Shown piece after piece: positions 34,729 through 44,325 of a stretch of DNA of 61,369 nucleotides. Position 1 is the first letter of the stretch. The number at the start of each line of letters is the position of its first letter. Origin of the DNA: Gemmatimonadota bacterium (GTDB lineage: Bacteria; Latescibacterota; UBA2968); the NCBI GenBank assembly GCA_026705765.1, contig JAPPAB010000003.1, positions 1 to 61,369 of the forward strand, in the 5' to 3' direction. The notes beneath the pieces were generated by a model that did no database searches, had not been told where the DNA came from, and saw only the letters and a list, made by a program, of their open reading frames with translations. The position numbers and the translations under genes are program-made.

Positions 34729-35610
34729 TTAGCCTTCAAATGGATTTTCAACAATTTTATTTGTTGGTGGCAATTCCTGTTTCTCATCTACTTTTGACTG
34801 CAGTAAGTTCATGAAATCTTCAATTCTCCCAACTTTCGGGCGGGTTATGGCGTTCAACGCCTCTGAGAATTTTGTATAAACGACTTTAGCTCTCGTTAAA
34901 TTGTATCGGGTGGCATTAGTATCGAGAACAAGATCGTACACAAGCCAGGCGACTTCAGCTTCAGATTTTGGTACCTCTGTGAGGTCGGGGAGCGTCTTGT
35001 AAAAACCACTGTCCAAGGCCACCGCCATTTTCTTATTCCAAGCCTGAATAATACCTCCCTTAAACATAAGTTGAGGAGCTAAACGCTTTCGAGAGGATGA
35101 GAGGAAATCGGGACGAGGATAGTTAGGTTGGCGCGTCCAGTCCATTGAGGCATTCGCCTTGCAATCCGACATGTAATGGGTAAATGGATTTCTTACATTT
35201 CCAGAAATATATACAGCCTGAATTTCTAAAGAGCCAAAGTCGTACACTCTACCATCGCGGTCATAAGCAACCAACACCACATCAATATTCCCCGCAGACC
35301 TACCGTCAAAATCGGCCAATCTTACTTCGGTCAATGAAGTCCAGGCGGCTCCTTCTGGAAAGAAGAAATCCGCGGCATCATCAGCGACAAGCCAATCTTC
35401 TCGAAATCGGACAGGGCAGGTGATGACTGCACCCTCTCTGTTGTAAATACTACAGACTCCCAGGGGATCCTTTGCCTTGTCCTTAGTGCAGTTGGGAATT
35501 TGATTATTGAAAGGGCAGAGTTTGTTTCTACGATAGCGTATTGCTTTGGGGCTAAAATCTGTTGGCAAATGACCGAATACCTCTGCCAATGGCTGATTCT
35601 CTTTTTGCAT
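34729..35610 (-). CDS. NotI-family type II restriction endonuclease
   Basis: A 293-residue nuclease. Near the N-terminus Cys32, Cys41, Cys53 and Cys65 lie in a CPFNNQIPNCTKDKAKDPLG ... TCPVRF context, matching the iron-binding Cys4 fold of NotI. The active-site layout GNIDVVLVAYDRDG with EIQ (Asp110, Glu129, Gln131) fits the D...E-x-Q form described for NotI, rather than PD-(D/E)xK. It is shorter than NotI (383). It lies directly upstream of an adenine methylase, so its site should contain an adenine that is protected. This makes its target different from GCGGCCGC. Cleavage is inferred, not shown. Confidence 0.82.
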   Translation of the reverse strand: MQKENQPLAEVFGHLPTDFSPKAIRYRRNKLCPFNNQIPNCTKDKAKDPLGVCSIYNREGAVITCPVRFREDWLVADDAADFFFPEGAAWTSLTEVRLADFDGRSAGNIDVVLVAYDRDGRVYDFGSLEIQAVYISGNVRNPFTHYMSDCKANASMDWTRQPNYPRPDFLSSSRKRLAPQLMFKGGIIQAWNKKMAVALDSGFYKTLPDLTEVPKSEAEVAWLVYDLVLDTNATRYNLTRAKVVYTKFSEALNAITRPKVGRIEDFMNLLQSKVDEKQELPPTNKIVENPFEG

Positions 35611-35698
35611 ACTTTTCCTTCATTGATAGACCATTGTCAAATCCACATTAAACATATAGATAGAAAAAAACGACCTGTCAACAGAAAAGCCGTGAATC

Positions 35699-36565
35699 TC
35701 AAGCACCAGAACTCGCTCTTTCCTCCGCTTCGATCAGCGCGGCGACATCTATGCGCCCCGCATTGTGCGGGGGTTGCATAATAGCCTGCTGAAGCGGTGT
35801 CAACTCATCCATAAACGGCGCGTATTTCGCGGGATCATTGCCACTGGGCGGGTTGACATATCCCCCTGCGGCATAGCGATACAATAAGGTCCGTCGCTCG
35901 TGATCCGCAGTCCAGGGCATCGCGCCATGTGTCAACGCTTCGGTAAAAATTACCGCCGATCCCGCCTTCATGGGAATATGCTTGAAACAACCCAGGTCCC
36001 GCTCCATTCGGCGCACATCCGTCGGACATTCAAAATTGGCCTTGTGACTGCCGGGAATACACACAAATCCGCCATCGCCGGGATTGACATCGGCGAGTTG
36101 ATAACACACGGCAATCAGATTATTCCACATCTTCCCATCCTTGCAAAAGTACATATGTCCGCCCAAAAACCCACCCCCACCGTGAAGCAAATGCCCTTCT
36201 GCTCCTCTGGTCATGCTAATCCCATTAGCATTGCCATAGCGAAATCCATTGCCGATCATATCGAGCATATAGTGCATCGTTGGCAAATGAGATAGCAAAT
36301 CACGGAAGGGCTGGCACCACGGCTTTGGCCATCTCAGAATACTCCCGATATCCCCTCGTCCATGTGATCCTTCCAGTGCGATAGAAACCTCGCCGCCATG
36401 TCTGCCCACACCGCCCGACAACCTATCCTCCCCCTCTCGAATCCGTATTCTGTCTCGATTGTGATCAATCGCCTCATTGAGGGCTGCGACCTGATCGGGA
36501 GATAAAATGTCCTCCACTACCAGATATCCATTCACATCAAAAAAATACTTCTCATAAATATCCAT
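35699..36565 (-). CDS. PhyH-like dioxygenase with H-x-G in place of H-x-D
   Basis: A 288-residue protein of the phytanoyl-CoA dioxygenase family of Fe(II)/2-oxoglutarate enzymes. The family core is clear: LADVNPGDGGFVCIPGSHKANF near 158-178 and the distal LTHGAMPW (His213) with R224/R225. The proximal metal motif, H-x-D in typical members, reads HGG (128-130), so the Asp ligand appears replaced by Gly. Fe/2OG halogenases lack that Asp to make room for halide, so this gene could be a halogenase or a dead/altered oxygenase. It is alone, divergent from the symporter operon; the 214 bp between them has only the octamer repeat and no clear site. Confidence 0.82.
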   Translation of the reverse strand: MDIYEKYFFDVNGYLVVEDILSPDQVAALNEAIDHNRDRIRIREGEDRLSGGVGRHGGEVSIALEGSHGRGDIGSILRWPKPWCQPFRDLLSHLPTMHYMLDMIGNGFRYGNANGISMTRGAEGHLLHGGGGFLGGHMYFCKDGKMWNNLIAVCYQLADVNPGDGGFVCIPGSHKANFECPTDVRRMERDLGCFKHIPMKAGSAVIFTEALTHGAMPWTADHERRTLLYRYAAGGYVNPPSGNDPAKYAPFMDELTPLQQAIMQPPHNAGRIDVAALIEAEERASSGA

Positions 36566-36579
36566 AACAACCTCCTTAA

Positions 36580-36607
36580 ACGAATAGACGAATCAACGAA
36601 TCAACGA
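36580..36607. repeat. octamer repeat (GAATAGAC/GAATCAAC)
   Basis: Four units of the 8-mer CGAATAGA/CGAATCAA type run head to tail just upstream of the PhyH start codon. They match the left arm of the repeat at 7201-7287, but here no inverted arm follows. Confidence 0.6.
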
Positions 36608-36779
36608 ACCCCGCCCGTCCTCCCAAAATCAGTGTGTAATTTCCTGAATGGGTCTGGCAACGACCCGTTGTACCCCGCCCACGCTCTTTATTGTATTAAA
36701 ACCATAAATTTTAAGTTGAAAACTTCTGACCTTCGCCCTATTTTGCCCCGTCATTAAAATGCTTTACACTGGAGGATTC

Positions 36780-38279
36780 ATGTTTGGTCTGCACATCTAC
36801 GACGTGGTCACACTTGGCATTTATCTCGTGGGCATCACCACCATCGGCCTCATTTCGTCTCGAGGAGTCAAAGGCACACTCGATTATTTTATGGGCGGGC
36901 GCAAGTTTGGCAAAGCCGTGCTCATCATGCATGCCTTTGGCACCGGAACCCACACCGATGCCGCTGTCAATGTCGTCGGAGCATCTTACAAAATGGGGAT
37001 GCGCGGGATATGGTATGCCTGGCTGCCCCTGTTTTGCACCCCGTTTTACTGGATCATGATGCCCCTTTTCAGGCGTATGCGTTATATCACCACAGGCGAC
37101 TTTTTTGACGAGCGTTTTGGCAAAGGACTCGGCCCGGCATATACGGCCTTTGGCGTTATCTTCTACGTGCTCGCCATGGGTATTATGCTCGAAGGCACGG
37201 GAAAAATGGCAAGCGGGATTACCGGCGGTGTGCTCAGCACAGAGACCTGCATCATTGTCATGACAATTTTATTTGTATCTTATGGCCTCTTAGGCGGCCT
37301 GCAAGCCGCTGTAATCACAGACTTTATTCAGGGCATATTCGTCATCGTCCTGTCTTTTTTGCTCTGCCCTTTTCTGCTCGATCAGGTCGGTGGTTTTACC
37401 GGACTACATCAAACATTGCCACAGGACGTCTTTGGACTCACTGCGCCCGATGATCCACCGCCCGGCTACGATCGCATCTCCGTCGCATTTGTCATCATAC
37501 TCACCATCAATACCCTGTTCAACATCCCCGGACAACCCCACTGCATGGAAATGGGCGGATCTGGCAAAACAGAATGGGAAGGCCGCGTCGGATTTACCTA
37601 TGGCAACATGATCAAACGCTTTTGCACCATCGCCTGGGCGTTTATCGGCGTGGGCGCCATGGTCATATATCCCAACATAGACGATCCCGAACTCGTCTTT
37701 GGCATGGCAACGCGCGACCTGCTGCCCGTTGGTCTCGTCGGTGTCATGCTGGCATCCATGCTCGCAGCCGTTATGTCTTCTTGCGACTCGTTTATGGTCG
37801 CTGGATCGGCACTCTTTGTCGAAAATATTTACAAACCCTATTTTGCGCGAAAAAAAGAAGACCACCACTATCTCAATGCAGGGCGAATTATGGGCATCCT
37901 CATGGTCATCGCGGGCATCGTGGTAACGGAAATTTTTAGTAGCGTGGTCGAATTGTGGCGCTTTCTCTCGGCACTTCCCGCCTTCTGGGGCATCGCCGTA
38001 TGGGGCGGCATCTTGTGGCGCCGGTGCAATGGGTACGGCGCGTGGGCTGGCCTGATCAGTTCTGCCCTCGTGTGGTGGATTACCCGCAACTATTTTCACC
38101 TGGAATTCATGGAACAGGTGACCTGGTACCTCAGCACAGGCGTTCTACTCACCATTATCGTAAGCCTATCTACACCCCAGCAGCCCAAAGCACTGCTCGA
38201 CAAATTCTACACCACCTTGCACACACCCGTAGGACAAGAAGACAAGCTCAGAGCACTGGGTTACGAAGTTCGAGATTGA
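36780..38279 (+). CDS. sodium:solute symporter (SSS family)
   Basis: A 499-residue membrane protein with about 13 spans. Typical SSS parts are the N-terminal YLVGITTIGLISSRGVKGTLDYFMGGRK, the middle GLLGGLQAAVITDFIQG and the LASMLAAVMSSCDSFMVAGSALF segment that binds Na+. It imports a small solute with sodium; which one is unknown. The start at 36780 is supported by GGAGGATTC. It leads a two-gene operon with a DUF6785 membrane protein 22 bp downstream. Confidence 0.9.
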   Translation: MFGLHIYDVVTLGIYLVGITTIGLISSRGVKGTLDYFMGGRKFGKAVLIMHAFGTGTHTDAAVNVVGASYKMGMRGIWYAWLPLFCTPFYWIMMPLFRRMRYITTGDFFDERFGKGLGPAYTAFGVIFYVLAMGIMLEGTGKMASGITGGVLSTETCIIVMTILFVSYGLLGGLQAAVITDFIQGIFVIVLSFLLCPFLLDQVGGFTGLHQTLPQDVFGLTAPDDPPPGYDRISVAFVIILTINTLFNIPGQPHCMEMGGSGKTEWEGRVGFTYGNMIKRFCTIAWAFIGVGAMVIYPNIDDPELVFGMATRDLLPVGLVGVMLASMLAAVMSSCDSFMVAGSALFVENIYKPYFARKKEDHHYLNAGRIMGILMVIAGIVVTEIFSSVVELWRFLSALPAFWGIAVWGGILWRRCNGYGAWAGLISSALVWWITRNYFHLEFMEQVTWYLSTGVLLTIIVSLSTPQQPKALLDKFYTTLHTPVGQEDKLRALGYEVRD

Positions 38280-38301
38280 CAAACCCATTCCGATTTCACA
38301 A

Positions 38302-40281
38302 ATGGCCATACAAACAGACATATCCCGGGAAACCCATCCCGATGTACAGGATCGAGGGATCACGGTACGCGCGGTAATGCTCGGTATCTTGACCATTGCC
38401 CTCATGACGATCTACATCACGCATTTTGCGTGGAACATGATCAAAAACTACATGCCCGTATCGGCTCTGATCCCCTTTGTCGCCTGGGTCGGCATCAACG
38501 CCATACTCAAACTCGTCGCGCCAAAACGCGCCTTATCGCGCACGGAAATGTTGACCATCTTCTTCATGGTCTGGCTCGTGGGCAACCTGCCCACCACGGG
38601 CTGGGCGGGCTATCTCCTGGGCAACATCTCTGCCCCGGTACACCTCGCATCGCCCGAAAACCGCGTGGGCGATGTCATTGCCCCCCTGCTGCCCGACTGG
38701 CTCTTTATGCAAAAATCGCCCGTGGTCATAGGGCAACTTTATGGAGGATTAGAACCCAACACAGCTATTCCCTGGCAACCGTGGATCCGCCCTCTCTTCT
38801 GGTGGACTGCCGCCTGTTTATCCGTGGTCATGGCCGGTTTTTTCTGCAGCGTCTTATTCTTCAAACAGTGGCATGAAAAAGAGCGTCTCACCTTTCCTAT
38901 GGCCACCTTCCCCACCGAAATGTTGCGAGAAGAACCCGGCTATCGCCTGCCCGTCGTCTTTCACGCTCCCCTGTTTTGGGTGGGATTTGGCATTTCTGTC
39001 TTTGTAATCTGCTGGAATATCGCGGGTTATTTTGTCCACACCCTGCCGCATATTCCCATCTACGACCTCGCTGGACAAATGGCGATAAACATCGGCTATC
39101 ACTATCCAAGATATTTTTTACGCATGCAACCTTTGATAATGGGGCTGGCATATTTGTGCCCGCTCGACTTGCTCTTCAGCTTCTGGTTTTACAATGTCCT
39201 CAATATTATCAAAGAGGGGCTGATGAACCAAACAGGCATCACAGTGGGGTTACAGGGACAGCAAGCGACACCGGCAGAAATACTCAGCTTCGAATCCCAC
39301 GGCGCACTCGTTTTTCTCGTCGCCTGGTCGCTCTGGGTATCGCGCAAACACCTCAAAAACACCCTCGAATGTGCGATGATGAGCAACCGAGCCGCAGATG
39401 ATGGAACACCAGTCACCTATCGAACCGCCTGGCTCGGCCTCGCGGCTTCGGTCATATTCCTCGCGGGCTGGTGTCTGGCCGCAGGCATGGAACTGTGGGC
39501 AACCATAGTGCAACTCATCTTGATGTTCATCGCGCTATTCGGCGTTGCCAAATACGCCGCAGCAACCGGATTCACCTTTTTATCCCCCGGAAGTACCGGC
39601 GGACTCGGTGCCGATAAGGGAGGCAATGTGTGGATGCAAATGGGCGGCACGGCCAACATGTCGCCCGGCACACTCACGACAATCTGGATGATCAACCGCA
39701 ATGGCTTCGCCGGTATGCCCATTCGCCTCACCGCCACCATGTCTGTCCCCCACTACTTTCGCATGCTGGGCAACCACCTCAAGAGGCACCCCATAGTCTG
39801 GGCCATTATTCCCATCGCCTACATCACGGGCTGCATCACTACCGCTACCGATTCGCTCTATCGCAGCTACATGGACGGCGGAATGAACGGACCGCTCTAT
39901 TTGGGCGACTGGAACCATCTCGTGCGCCTGGTCCCTTATGTGGAAGGCTCGACAATACTCTACTTCGACATCGAAAAATTGGGTGTGTGGCTCTGGGGAT
40001 TTGCGATAGCGGGTTTTTTGACTTACATACGCACGCGCTTTTCGTGGTGGCCCTTTAATCCCGTAGCCATTGCCTTTCCCACCCGCCGCTATGGTTTTAG
40101 TCTGCTCGTTGTGTGGGCGACCAAGGCACTCATCATGCGCTTTGGCGGCGTCGCGCTCTACCGCAAATCCCTGCCCTTCTGGTATGGCCTCATGATCGGC
40201 TACTTGCTTGGCGTTGGCATCTCTACAGGTGTCGATGCCATCTGGTTTCCCGACGCAGGCCATATTGTGCATGGATGGTAA
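38302..40281 (+). CDS. DUF6785/DUF6784-type integral membrane protein
   Basis: A 659-residue membrane protein, paralogous to the one at 22022-23980 by motif: FWWTAACLS, FFKQWHEKERLTFPMATFP, EPGYRLPVVFHAPLFWVGFG and VDAIWFPDAGHIVHGW. At least a dozen spans with large loops. It lies after the symporter and ends 3 bp from the convergent sulfatase gene. Function is not known; a transport or export role is a guess from topology. Confidence 0.75.
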   Translation: MAIQTDISRETHPDVQDRGITVRAVMLGILTIALMTIYITHFAWNMIKNYMPVSALIPFVAWVGINAILKLVAPKRALSRTEMLTIFFMVWLVGNLPTTGWAGYLLGNISAPVHLASPENRVGDVIAPLLPDWLFMQKSPVVIGQLYGGLEPNTAIPWQPWIRPLFWWTAACLSVVMAGFFCSVLFFKQWHEKERLTFPMATFPTEMLREEPGYRLPVVFHAPLFWVGFGISVFVICWNIAGYFVHTLPHIPIYDLAGQMAINIGYHYPRYFLRMQPLIMGLAYLCPLDLLFSFWFYNVLNIIKEGLMNQTGITVGLQGQQATPAEILSFESHGALVFLVAWSLWVSRKHLKNTLECAMMSNRAADDGTPVTYRTAWLGLAASVIFLAGWCLAAGMELWATIVQLILMFIALFGVAKYAAATGFTFLSPGSTGGLGADKGGNVWMQMGGTANMSPGTLTTIWMINRNGFAGMPIRLTATMSVPHYFRMLGNHLKRHPIVWAIIPIAYITGCITTATDSLYRSYMDGGMNGPLYLGDWNHLVRLVPYVEGSTILYFDIEKLGVWLWGFAIAGFLTYIRTRFSWWPFNPVAIAFPTRRYGFSLLVVWATKALIMRFGGVALYRKSLPFWYGLMIGYLLGVGISTGVDAIWFPDAGHIVHGW

Positions 40282-40284
40282 TAT

Positions 40285-41661
40285 CTATTCGTCCATCATC
40301 GCCTCTATCCTCGCCCGATAGCGCTCATTATCTTCAGGCCATTCAACGACCTCAGAATCCGGCGCATTATTCTCGGGCAACCATTGCGATAGAAGTTCTT
40401 TGACCTCGCGCAGTCCCGGACTATGCGCCAGATTTTCCCATTCCATCTCGTCATGTCTGTGATCGTAAAGCTCTTCTGACCCATCTGCATAAAGGATATA
40501 TCGCCAGCGCTCAGACCGTATGGCATGATTGCCACGCCCGTGTGTAGTGATTGCGGGAAAGGGCCAGTTGCGATTGGGATTTTCCATCAGTGGCACCAGA
40601 CTTCTGCCTTCCAATCCACTGCGATCAGACAAGCCGCACAACGCAATCAGCGTGGGATAAATATCGATCAATCCCACGGGTTCTGAACAGGTGCCGGGCG
40701 AATAACCCGGAGCCGAAATAAGCAAGGGCACGCGCGTGGCCTCTTCCCACAACGTACTCTTTTTCCAGTGGCTTTTTTCGCCCAAATGCCACCCGTGATC
40801 TGCCCACAAAACAATCGCTGTATTCTCTGCATAAGCACTTGCATCCAGTGCATCTATCAATCGTCCAATTTGCGTATCCACAAAACTGATGCACGCCAGA
40901 TAACACCGAATCGCTTCTTTCCATTGCCCTGCTTCTACGATACGCGCATGCGGTTTTTGATTCGCCCATCGCTGCGCGATTGCGGGAACATCGTCCAGAT
41001 CATTTGCCAGTGTCTCGGGTAAATGGAGATCATCCAGTTCATAAGCCTCTATATATTTCCTCGGCACATGCCACATCAGATGCGGCAGCTTAAATCCACA
41101 CGTTAAAAAGAAGGGTTTGTCATGCCTGGTCCCCAATTGCTCAACACAATAACTCACAGCCCTGTAATCCTGCATATCTTCATCGGCAACATCCATCGGT
41201 CCCCAGTCCAGATTGCCCATACCCACCATGCCATTTACGGAATGATGATCGGGTCCCGCGCCGGAATGCGACTGATTGAACAAACTCGGCACATAAGAAT
41301 CCCACGACATGGGATCGGGAAATTTTCCGTGATATACCTTGCCGCTGCCCGTAGTGAAATAGCCATTTTGCCGAAAGTGCTGCGGCAAAGTCACGCAATT
41401 TTTTCCCGCTTCCGAAAATCTGAGCGGTTGTCGATTGTTATAAACACCCGTAGTAGATGGCCTCAATCCACTCATCAAACTCGCCCGCGACGGATTGCAA
41501 ATCGGCGCCTGACAATACGCGCGTTCAAATACTGTACACCGCTCGGCCAACCGATTAAAATGAGGAGTCACTGCATTTGGAGCGCGATCCAAAAATCCCA
41601 CATAGTGATTTAAATCATCGAATGAAATGAACAACACATTTGGTCGATTTTCTTGTACCAT
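40285..41661 (-). CDS. sulfatase (formylglycine type)
   Basis: A 458-residue enzyme of the iduronate-2-sulfatase-like group that removes sulfate from sugars. The N-terminus VLFISFDDLNHYVGFLD gives metal ligands, and ICNPSRASLMSG (Cys55) is the exact CxPSR motif for formylglycine conversion. The LWADHGWHLGEKSHW segment near 285 is also typical. It lacks a signal peptide. It is convergent with the DUF6785 gene and divergent from a Gfo/Idh/MocA gene, so a sulfated sugar or sugar acid may be the shared substrate. Confidence 0.93.
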   Translation of the reverse strand: MVQENRPNVLFISFDDLNHYVGFLDRAPNAVTPHFNRLAERCTVFERAYCQAPICNPSRASLMSGLRPSTTGVYNNRQPLRFSEAGKNCVTLPQHFRQNGYFTTGSGKVYHGKFPDPMSWDSYVPSLFNQSHSGAGPDHHSVNGMVGMGNLDWGPMDVADEDMQDYRAVSYCVEQLGTRHDKPFFLTCGFKLPHLMWHVPRKYIEAYELDDLHLPETLANDLDDVPAIAQRWANQKPHARIVEAGQWKEAIRCYLACISFVDTQIGRLIDALDASAYAENTAIVLWADHGWHLGEKSHWKKSTLWEEATRVPLLISAPGYSPGTCSEPVGLIDIYPTLIALCGLSDRSGLEGRSLVPLMENPNRNWPFPAITTHGRGNHAIRSERWRYILYADGSEELYDHRHDEMEWENLAHSPGLREVKELLSQWLPENNAPDSEVVEWPEDNERYRARIEAMMDE

Positions 41662-41768
41662 AGTCTCACCCCTATTAGTTTACCATACCGCCCAATTTTT
41701 AATTTTTAATTTTACATTTTCAATCTTACATTTTTGCGCCTTGTTGGACAACTACAGGAGGTCTTCCG

Positions 41769-42779
41769 ATGAACGCGATTGCCGTCATAGGAACGGGCTA
41801 TATCGGTGGCGAACACATCAAAGCCATCTCAGCGCATCCCAATGCACATTTGCGAACAATATGTACAACCCCGCGCAGCGAACAGATCGCAAAAGACCTG
41901 CAAGTGACATATGGCGCAGATAAAATCTCGACACAATACGAAAACGTCCTATCCGATTCCGAAATCGACATCATTTATCTCTGCACGCCCAACTCACAAC
42001 ACGTAGATCAAGCCGTCGCCGCGCTCGACGCGGGCAAGCACGTCTTTGTGGAAAAACCCCTCGCCGTTACAGTTGAAGACTGTCAAAAAATCGTCGATGC
42101 AGCCAAACGATCCGGGCAACAAGTTATGGTTGGCCACGGCGCGCGATTTAGCAACGTATTTGAAACCATTTACCACCTCATTCACAACGGCACGCTGGGA
42201 GAAGCCTGTTTTGTAGAAGGCGACTACATCCACGATCTCAAACCCTTCCTGCCACTGCCCGGTCACGACTGGTGGATGGACACGGAAAAAGAAGGCCAAC
42301 TGCCCATTATCGGAGGGGCCTGCCATCCTCTGGACCTCATGCGCTGGCTCGCCGGAGAAATCGTTGAGGTCAGCGCGTATGGCGTAAACAAAAATATTCC
42401 CGATGCGCCCTGGTACGACACGGTTATTGCGAACTTAAAATTTGAATCTGGCGCCTTGGGCAAATGCCTGGTCTCCTGCGGCGCAGAAATTCCCTACAAC
42501 CTCAACTTCAGCTATCACGGCACCAGAGGCTCCATTCACAACAACAAACTCTTCATCGGCGGTATGCCCCATGTAGAAGAATGGTCTGAACTCCCAATTG
42601 AAATCCGCGCAGAAGACCATACCTGCCCCCAGGAACTCGACCACTTTTTGACCTGTATTGAAAGTGGCGAAAAACCACTGATTGACGCGGTTGATGGTGC
42701 GCGATCCGTCGCCGTATGCTGTGCCATCATTGAATCCATCGAAAATAATCGTCCGGCAACTGTCTTTCTGGATTTTTAG
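41769..42779 (+). CDS. Gfo/Idh/MocA-family oxidoreductase
   Basis: A 336-residue NAD(P)-dependent dehydrogenase. The nucleotide-binding site is AVIGTGYIGG, the catalytic Lys lies in VEKPLAVTVE near 95, and the His-x-x-Asp helix is GGACHPLDLMRWL. It starts after AGGAGGTCTTCCG. It leads a plus-strand run with the GNAT gene and a second Gfo/Idh/MocA gene. Its AT-rich upstream (41662-41768) is made of ATTTTTAATTTT-like runs and probably holds the promoters of this and the divergent sulfatase. Confidence 0.92.
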   Translation: MNAIAVIGTGYIGGEHIKAISAHPNAHLRTICTTPRSEQIAKDLQVTYGADKISTQYENVLSDSEIDIIYLCTPNSQHVDQAVAALDAGKHVFVEKPLAVTVEDCQKIVDAAKRSGQQVMVGHGARFSNVFETIYHLIHNGTLGEACFVEGDYIHDLKPFLPLPGHDWWMDTEKEGQLPIIGGACHPLDLMRWLAGEIVEVSAYGVNKNIPDAPWYDTVIANLKFESGALGKCLVSCGAEIPYNLNFSYHGTRGSIHNNKLFIGGMPHVEEWSELPIEIRAEDHTCPQELDHFLTCIESGEKPLIDAVDGARSVAVCCAIIESIENNRPATVFLDF

Positions 42780-42783
42780 ACTT

Positions 42784-43287
42784 ATGAATAATCGCACAAG
42801 TAGCATCCGCATGCGCCTTTCTCTTAGAGAACCGCTACCCGAATACACAGCCCCCCAAGGCTTCACAATTCGCGCGCTTCAACCCGGCGAAGAAGAAGAA
42901 TGGATTCGCATGAAGAATGAGGCTTTTGGTGAAGAAGGTGGAAACCCCTGGACCATCGACAATTTTCACGCCACATTCACCCGCGAACCGTGCTGCGACT
43001 ACAAACGCATTTTTATCGCCCTCAGAGGCGATTATATGGTAGCAACTGCCAGCGCGTGGGAAGCCTATTACGGAGGAAAATCAGTTGGCCTCATCCACTG
43101 GGTTGGTACCGATCCCAAATACAGAGGACATGGACTCGGTTATGCCCTTACACTTCGCGCCCTCAAAGAACTCGTTGCCCGCGGGTATGCCGATGCCTAT
43201 CTCAACACAGCCCTCTGGCGCGAACCCGCTGTGCGCCTCTACAAACGCCTGGGCTTTCGCATCACCCCCAAAACCGAAGACACCTGA
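42784..43287 (+). CDS. GNAT-family N-acetyltransferase
   Basis: A 167-residue acetyltransferase. The C-terminal half holds the acetyl-CoA signature VGTDPKYRGHGLGYALTLRALKEL, followed by NTALWREPAVRLYKRLGF, as in GNAT enzymes. It is 4 bp after the upstream Gfo/Idh/MocA stop; the start at 42784 (MNNRTSS) has no strong ribosome-binding site and MRLSLRE (42811) is also possible. The acceptor is not readable; in this operon an amino sugar is a fair guess. Confidence 0.8.
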   Translation: MNNRTSSIRMRLSLREPLPEYTAPQGFTIRALQPGEEEEWIRMKNEAFGEEGGNPWTIDNFHATFTREPCCDYKRIFIALRGDYMVATASAWEAYYGGKSVGLIHWVGTDPKYRGHGLGYALTLRALKELVARGYADAYLNTALWREPAVRLYKRLGFRITPKTEDT

Positions 43288-43315
43288 TCAACCTATCCAG
43301 TAAACGGAGAAAGCA

Positions 43316-44308
43316 ATGAAAACACCTATACGCATTTTGCTCGTCGGTTGCGGGCGCATGGCTTTAGGCCATGCCAGCGGTTTGAAATCATTGAAAGAAC
43401 TCGGCATCATTGTCGCCGGTGTTGATCCGTCCGAAGAGGCACGCAATAATCTAAAAACCCAATATGGTGTGTCAACTACCTTTGACAACCTCGACGATGC
43501 GCTTGCAAACGCAGAAGCCGATGCTGCAATCATTGCCGTGCCCAACTTTCTGCACCGCGATTATACCATTGCCTGCCTGGAAAAGGAGTTGCACACCCTC
43601 ATCGAAAAGCCCATGGCCCTTACCCTCGCAGATGTCGATGATATGATCGCTACCGCCGAAGCCAAAGGGAAATTGCTCATGTCCGGACAGAGCCAGCGTT
43701 TTTCAACAGCGATTCGCCAGGTCAAAAAACTACTCGAAGAAAATGCAGTGGGAAAAATTCGCCACGTCATCCACCGCAGGCTTGGATCGGGACGCGGCGG
43801 CGACGAAAATAGCTGGTTTGCGCGTCAAAAATTATCGGGCGGCATTCTCCCTGGCATTGGCGTTCACTCGCTCGATGTACTCTTGTGGTGGATGGATGAA
43901 AAAGCCGTATCCGTCTCGGCAATCGTGCAAAATATCGATCCACACCCCGATATCGACATCGAAGACGAAGTCTCCCTCATCGCCACAACAGAAAGCAATG
44001 CCATCCTCAACTGCGCCCTCTCATTTCACCATCGTGCCGGTACGGAATGGATCGTAATGGGCGATGAAGGCGTCATTCACCTCAACGGCACCAGCGGACC
44101 TTTATTGCTCAATGGAAAAGAACAGCACATACCCGAAACCGTTCACCTCGCTGGCGAGCACAATATACATCTCGAATTTCTCTCAGCTATCCGCGACAAC
44201 CGCCCCCTCGCGCAAGCATCAGCGCAAGATGTACACAAAACAATGGCACTCATCTTTGCGGCAATGGAATCGGGAAAAACTGGAAAAACTGTATCCGTTT
44301 CCACATAG
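43316..44308 (+). CDS. Gfo/Idh/MocA-family oxidoreductase
   Basis: A 330-residue paralogue of the gene at 41769. LLVGCGRMALGH binds the dinucleotide, IEKPMALTLADVD holds the catalytic Lys, and GIGVHSLDVLLWWMD the His/Asp pair. It follows the GNAT gene at 28 bp with AACGGAGAAAGC before the start. Two related dehydrogenases flanking an acetyltransferase suggest stepwise processing of a sugar, though the steps cannot be ordered from sequence. Confidence 0.92.
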   Translation: MKTPIRILLVGCGRMALGHASGLKSLKELGIIVAGVDPSEEARNNLKTQYGVSTTFDNLDDALANAEADAAIIAVPNFLHRDYTIACLEKELHTLIEKPMALTLADVDDMIATAEAKGKLLMSGQSQRFSTAIRQVKKLLEENAVGKIRHVIHRRLGSGRGGDENSWFARQKLSGGILPGIGVHSLDVLLWWMDEKAVSVSAIVQNIDPHPDIDIEDEVSLIATTESNAILNCALSFHHRAGTEWIVMGDEGVIHLNGTSGPLLLNGKEQHIPETVHLAGEHNIHLEFLSAIRDNRPLAQASAQDVHKTMALIFAAMESGKTGKTVSVST

Positions 44309-44325
44309 CCCAGTCCTCACAAAGC

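Noticed and set aside
37404-38099. 231-residue minus-strand frame in the symporter gene
   Set aside because: Shadow of the symporter; polar, His-rich sequence without a ribosome-binding site.
39580-40272. 230-residue minus-strand frame in the DUF6785 gene
   Set aside because: Shadow frame; composition reflects the reverse complement of membrane-span codons.
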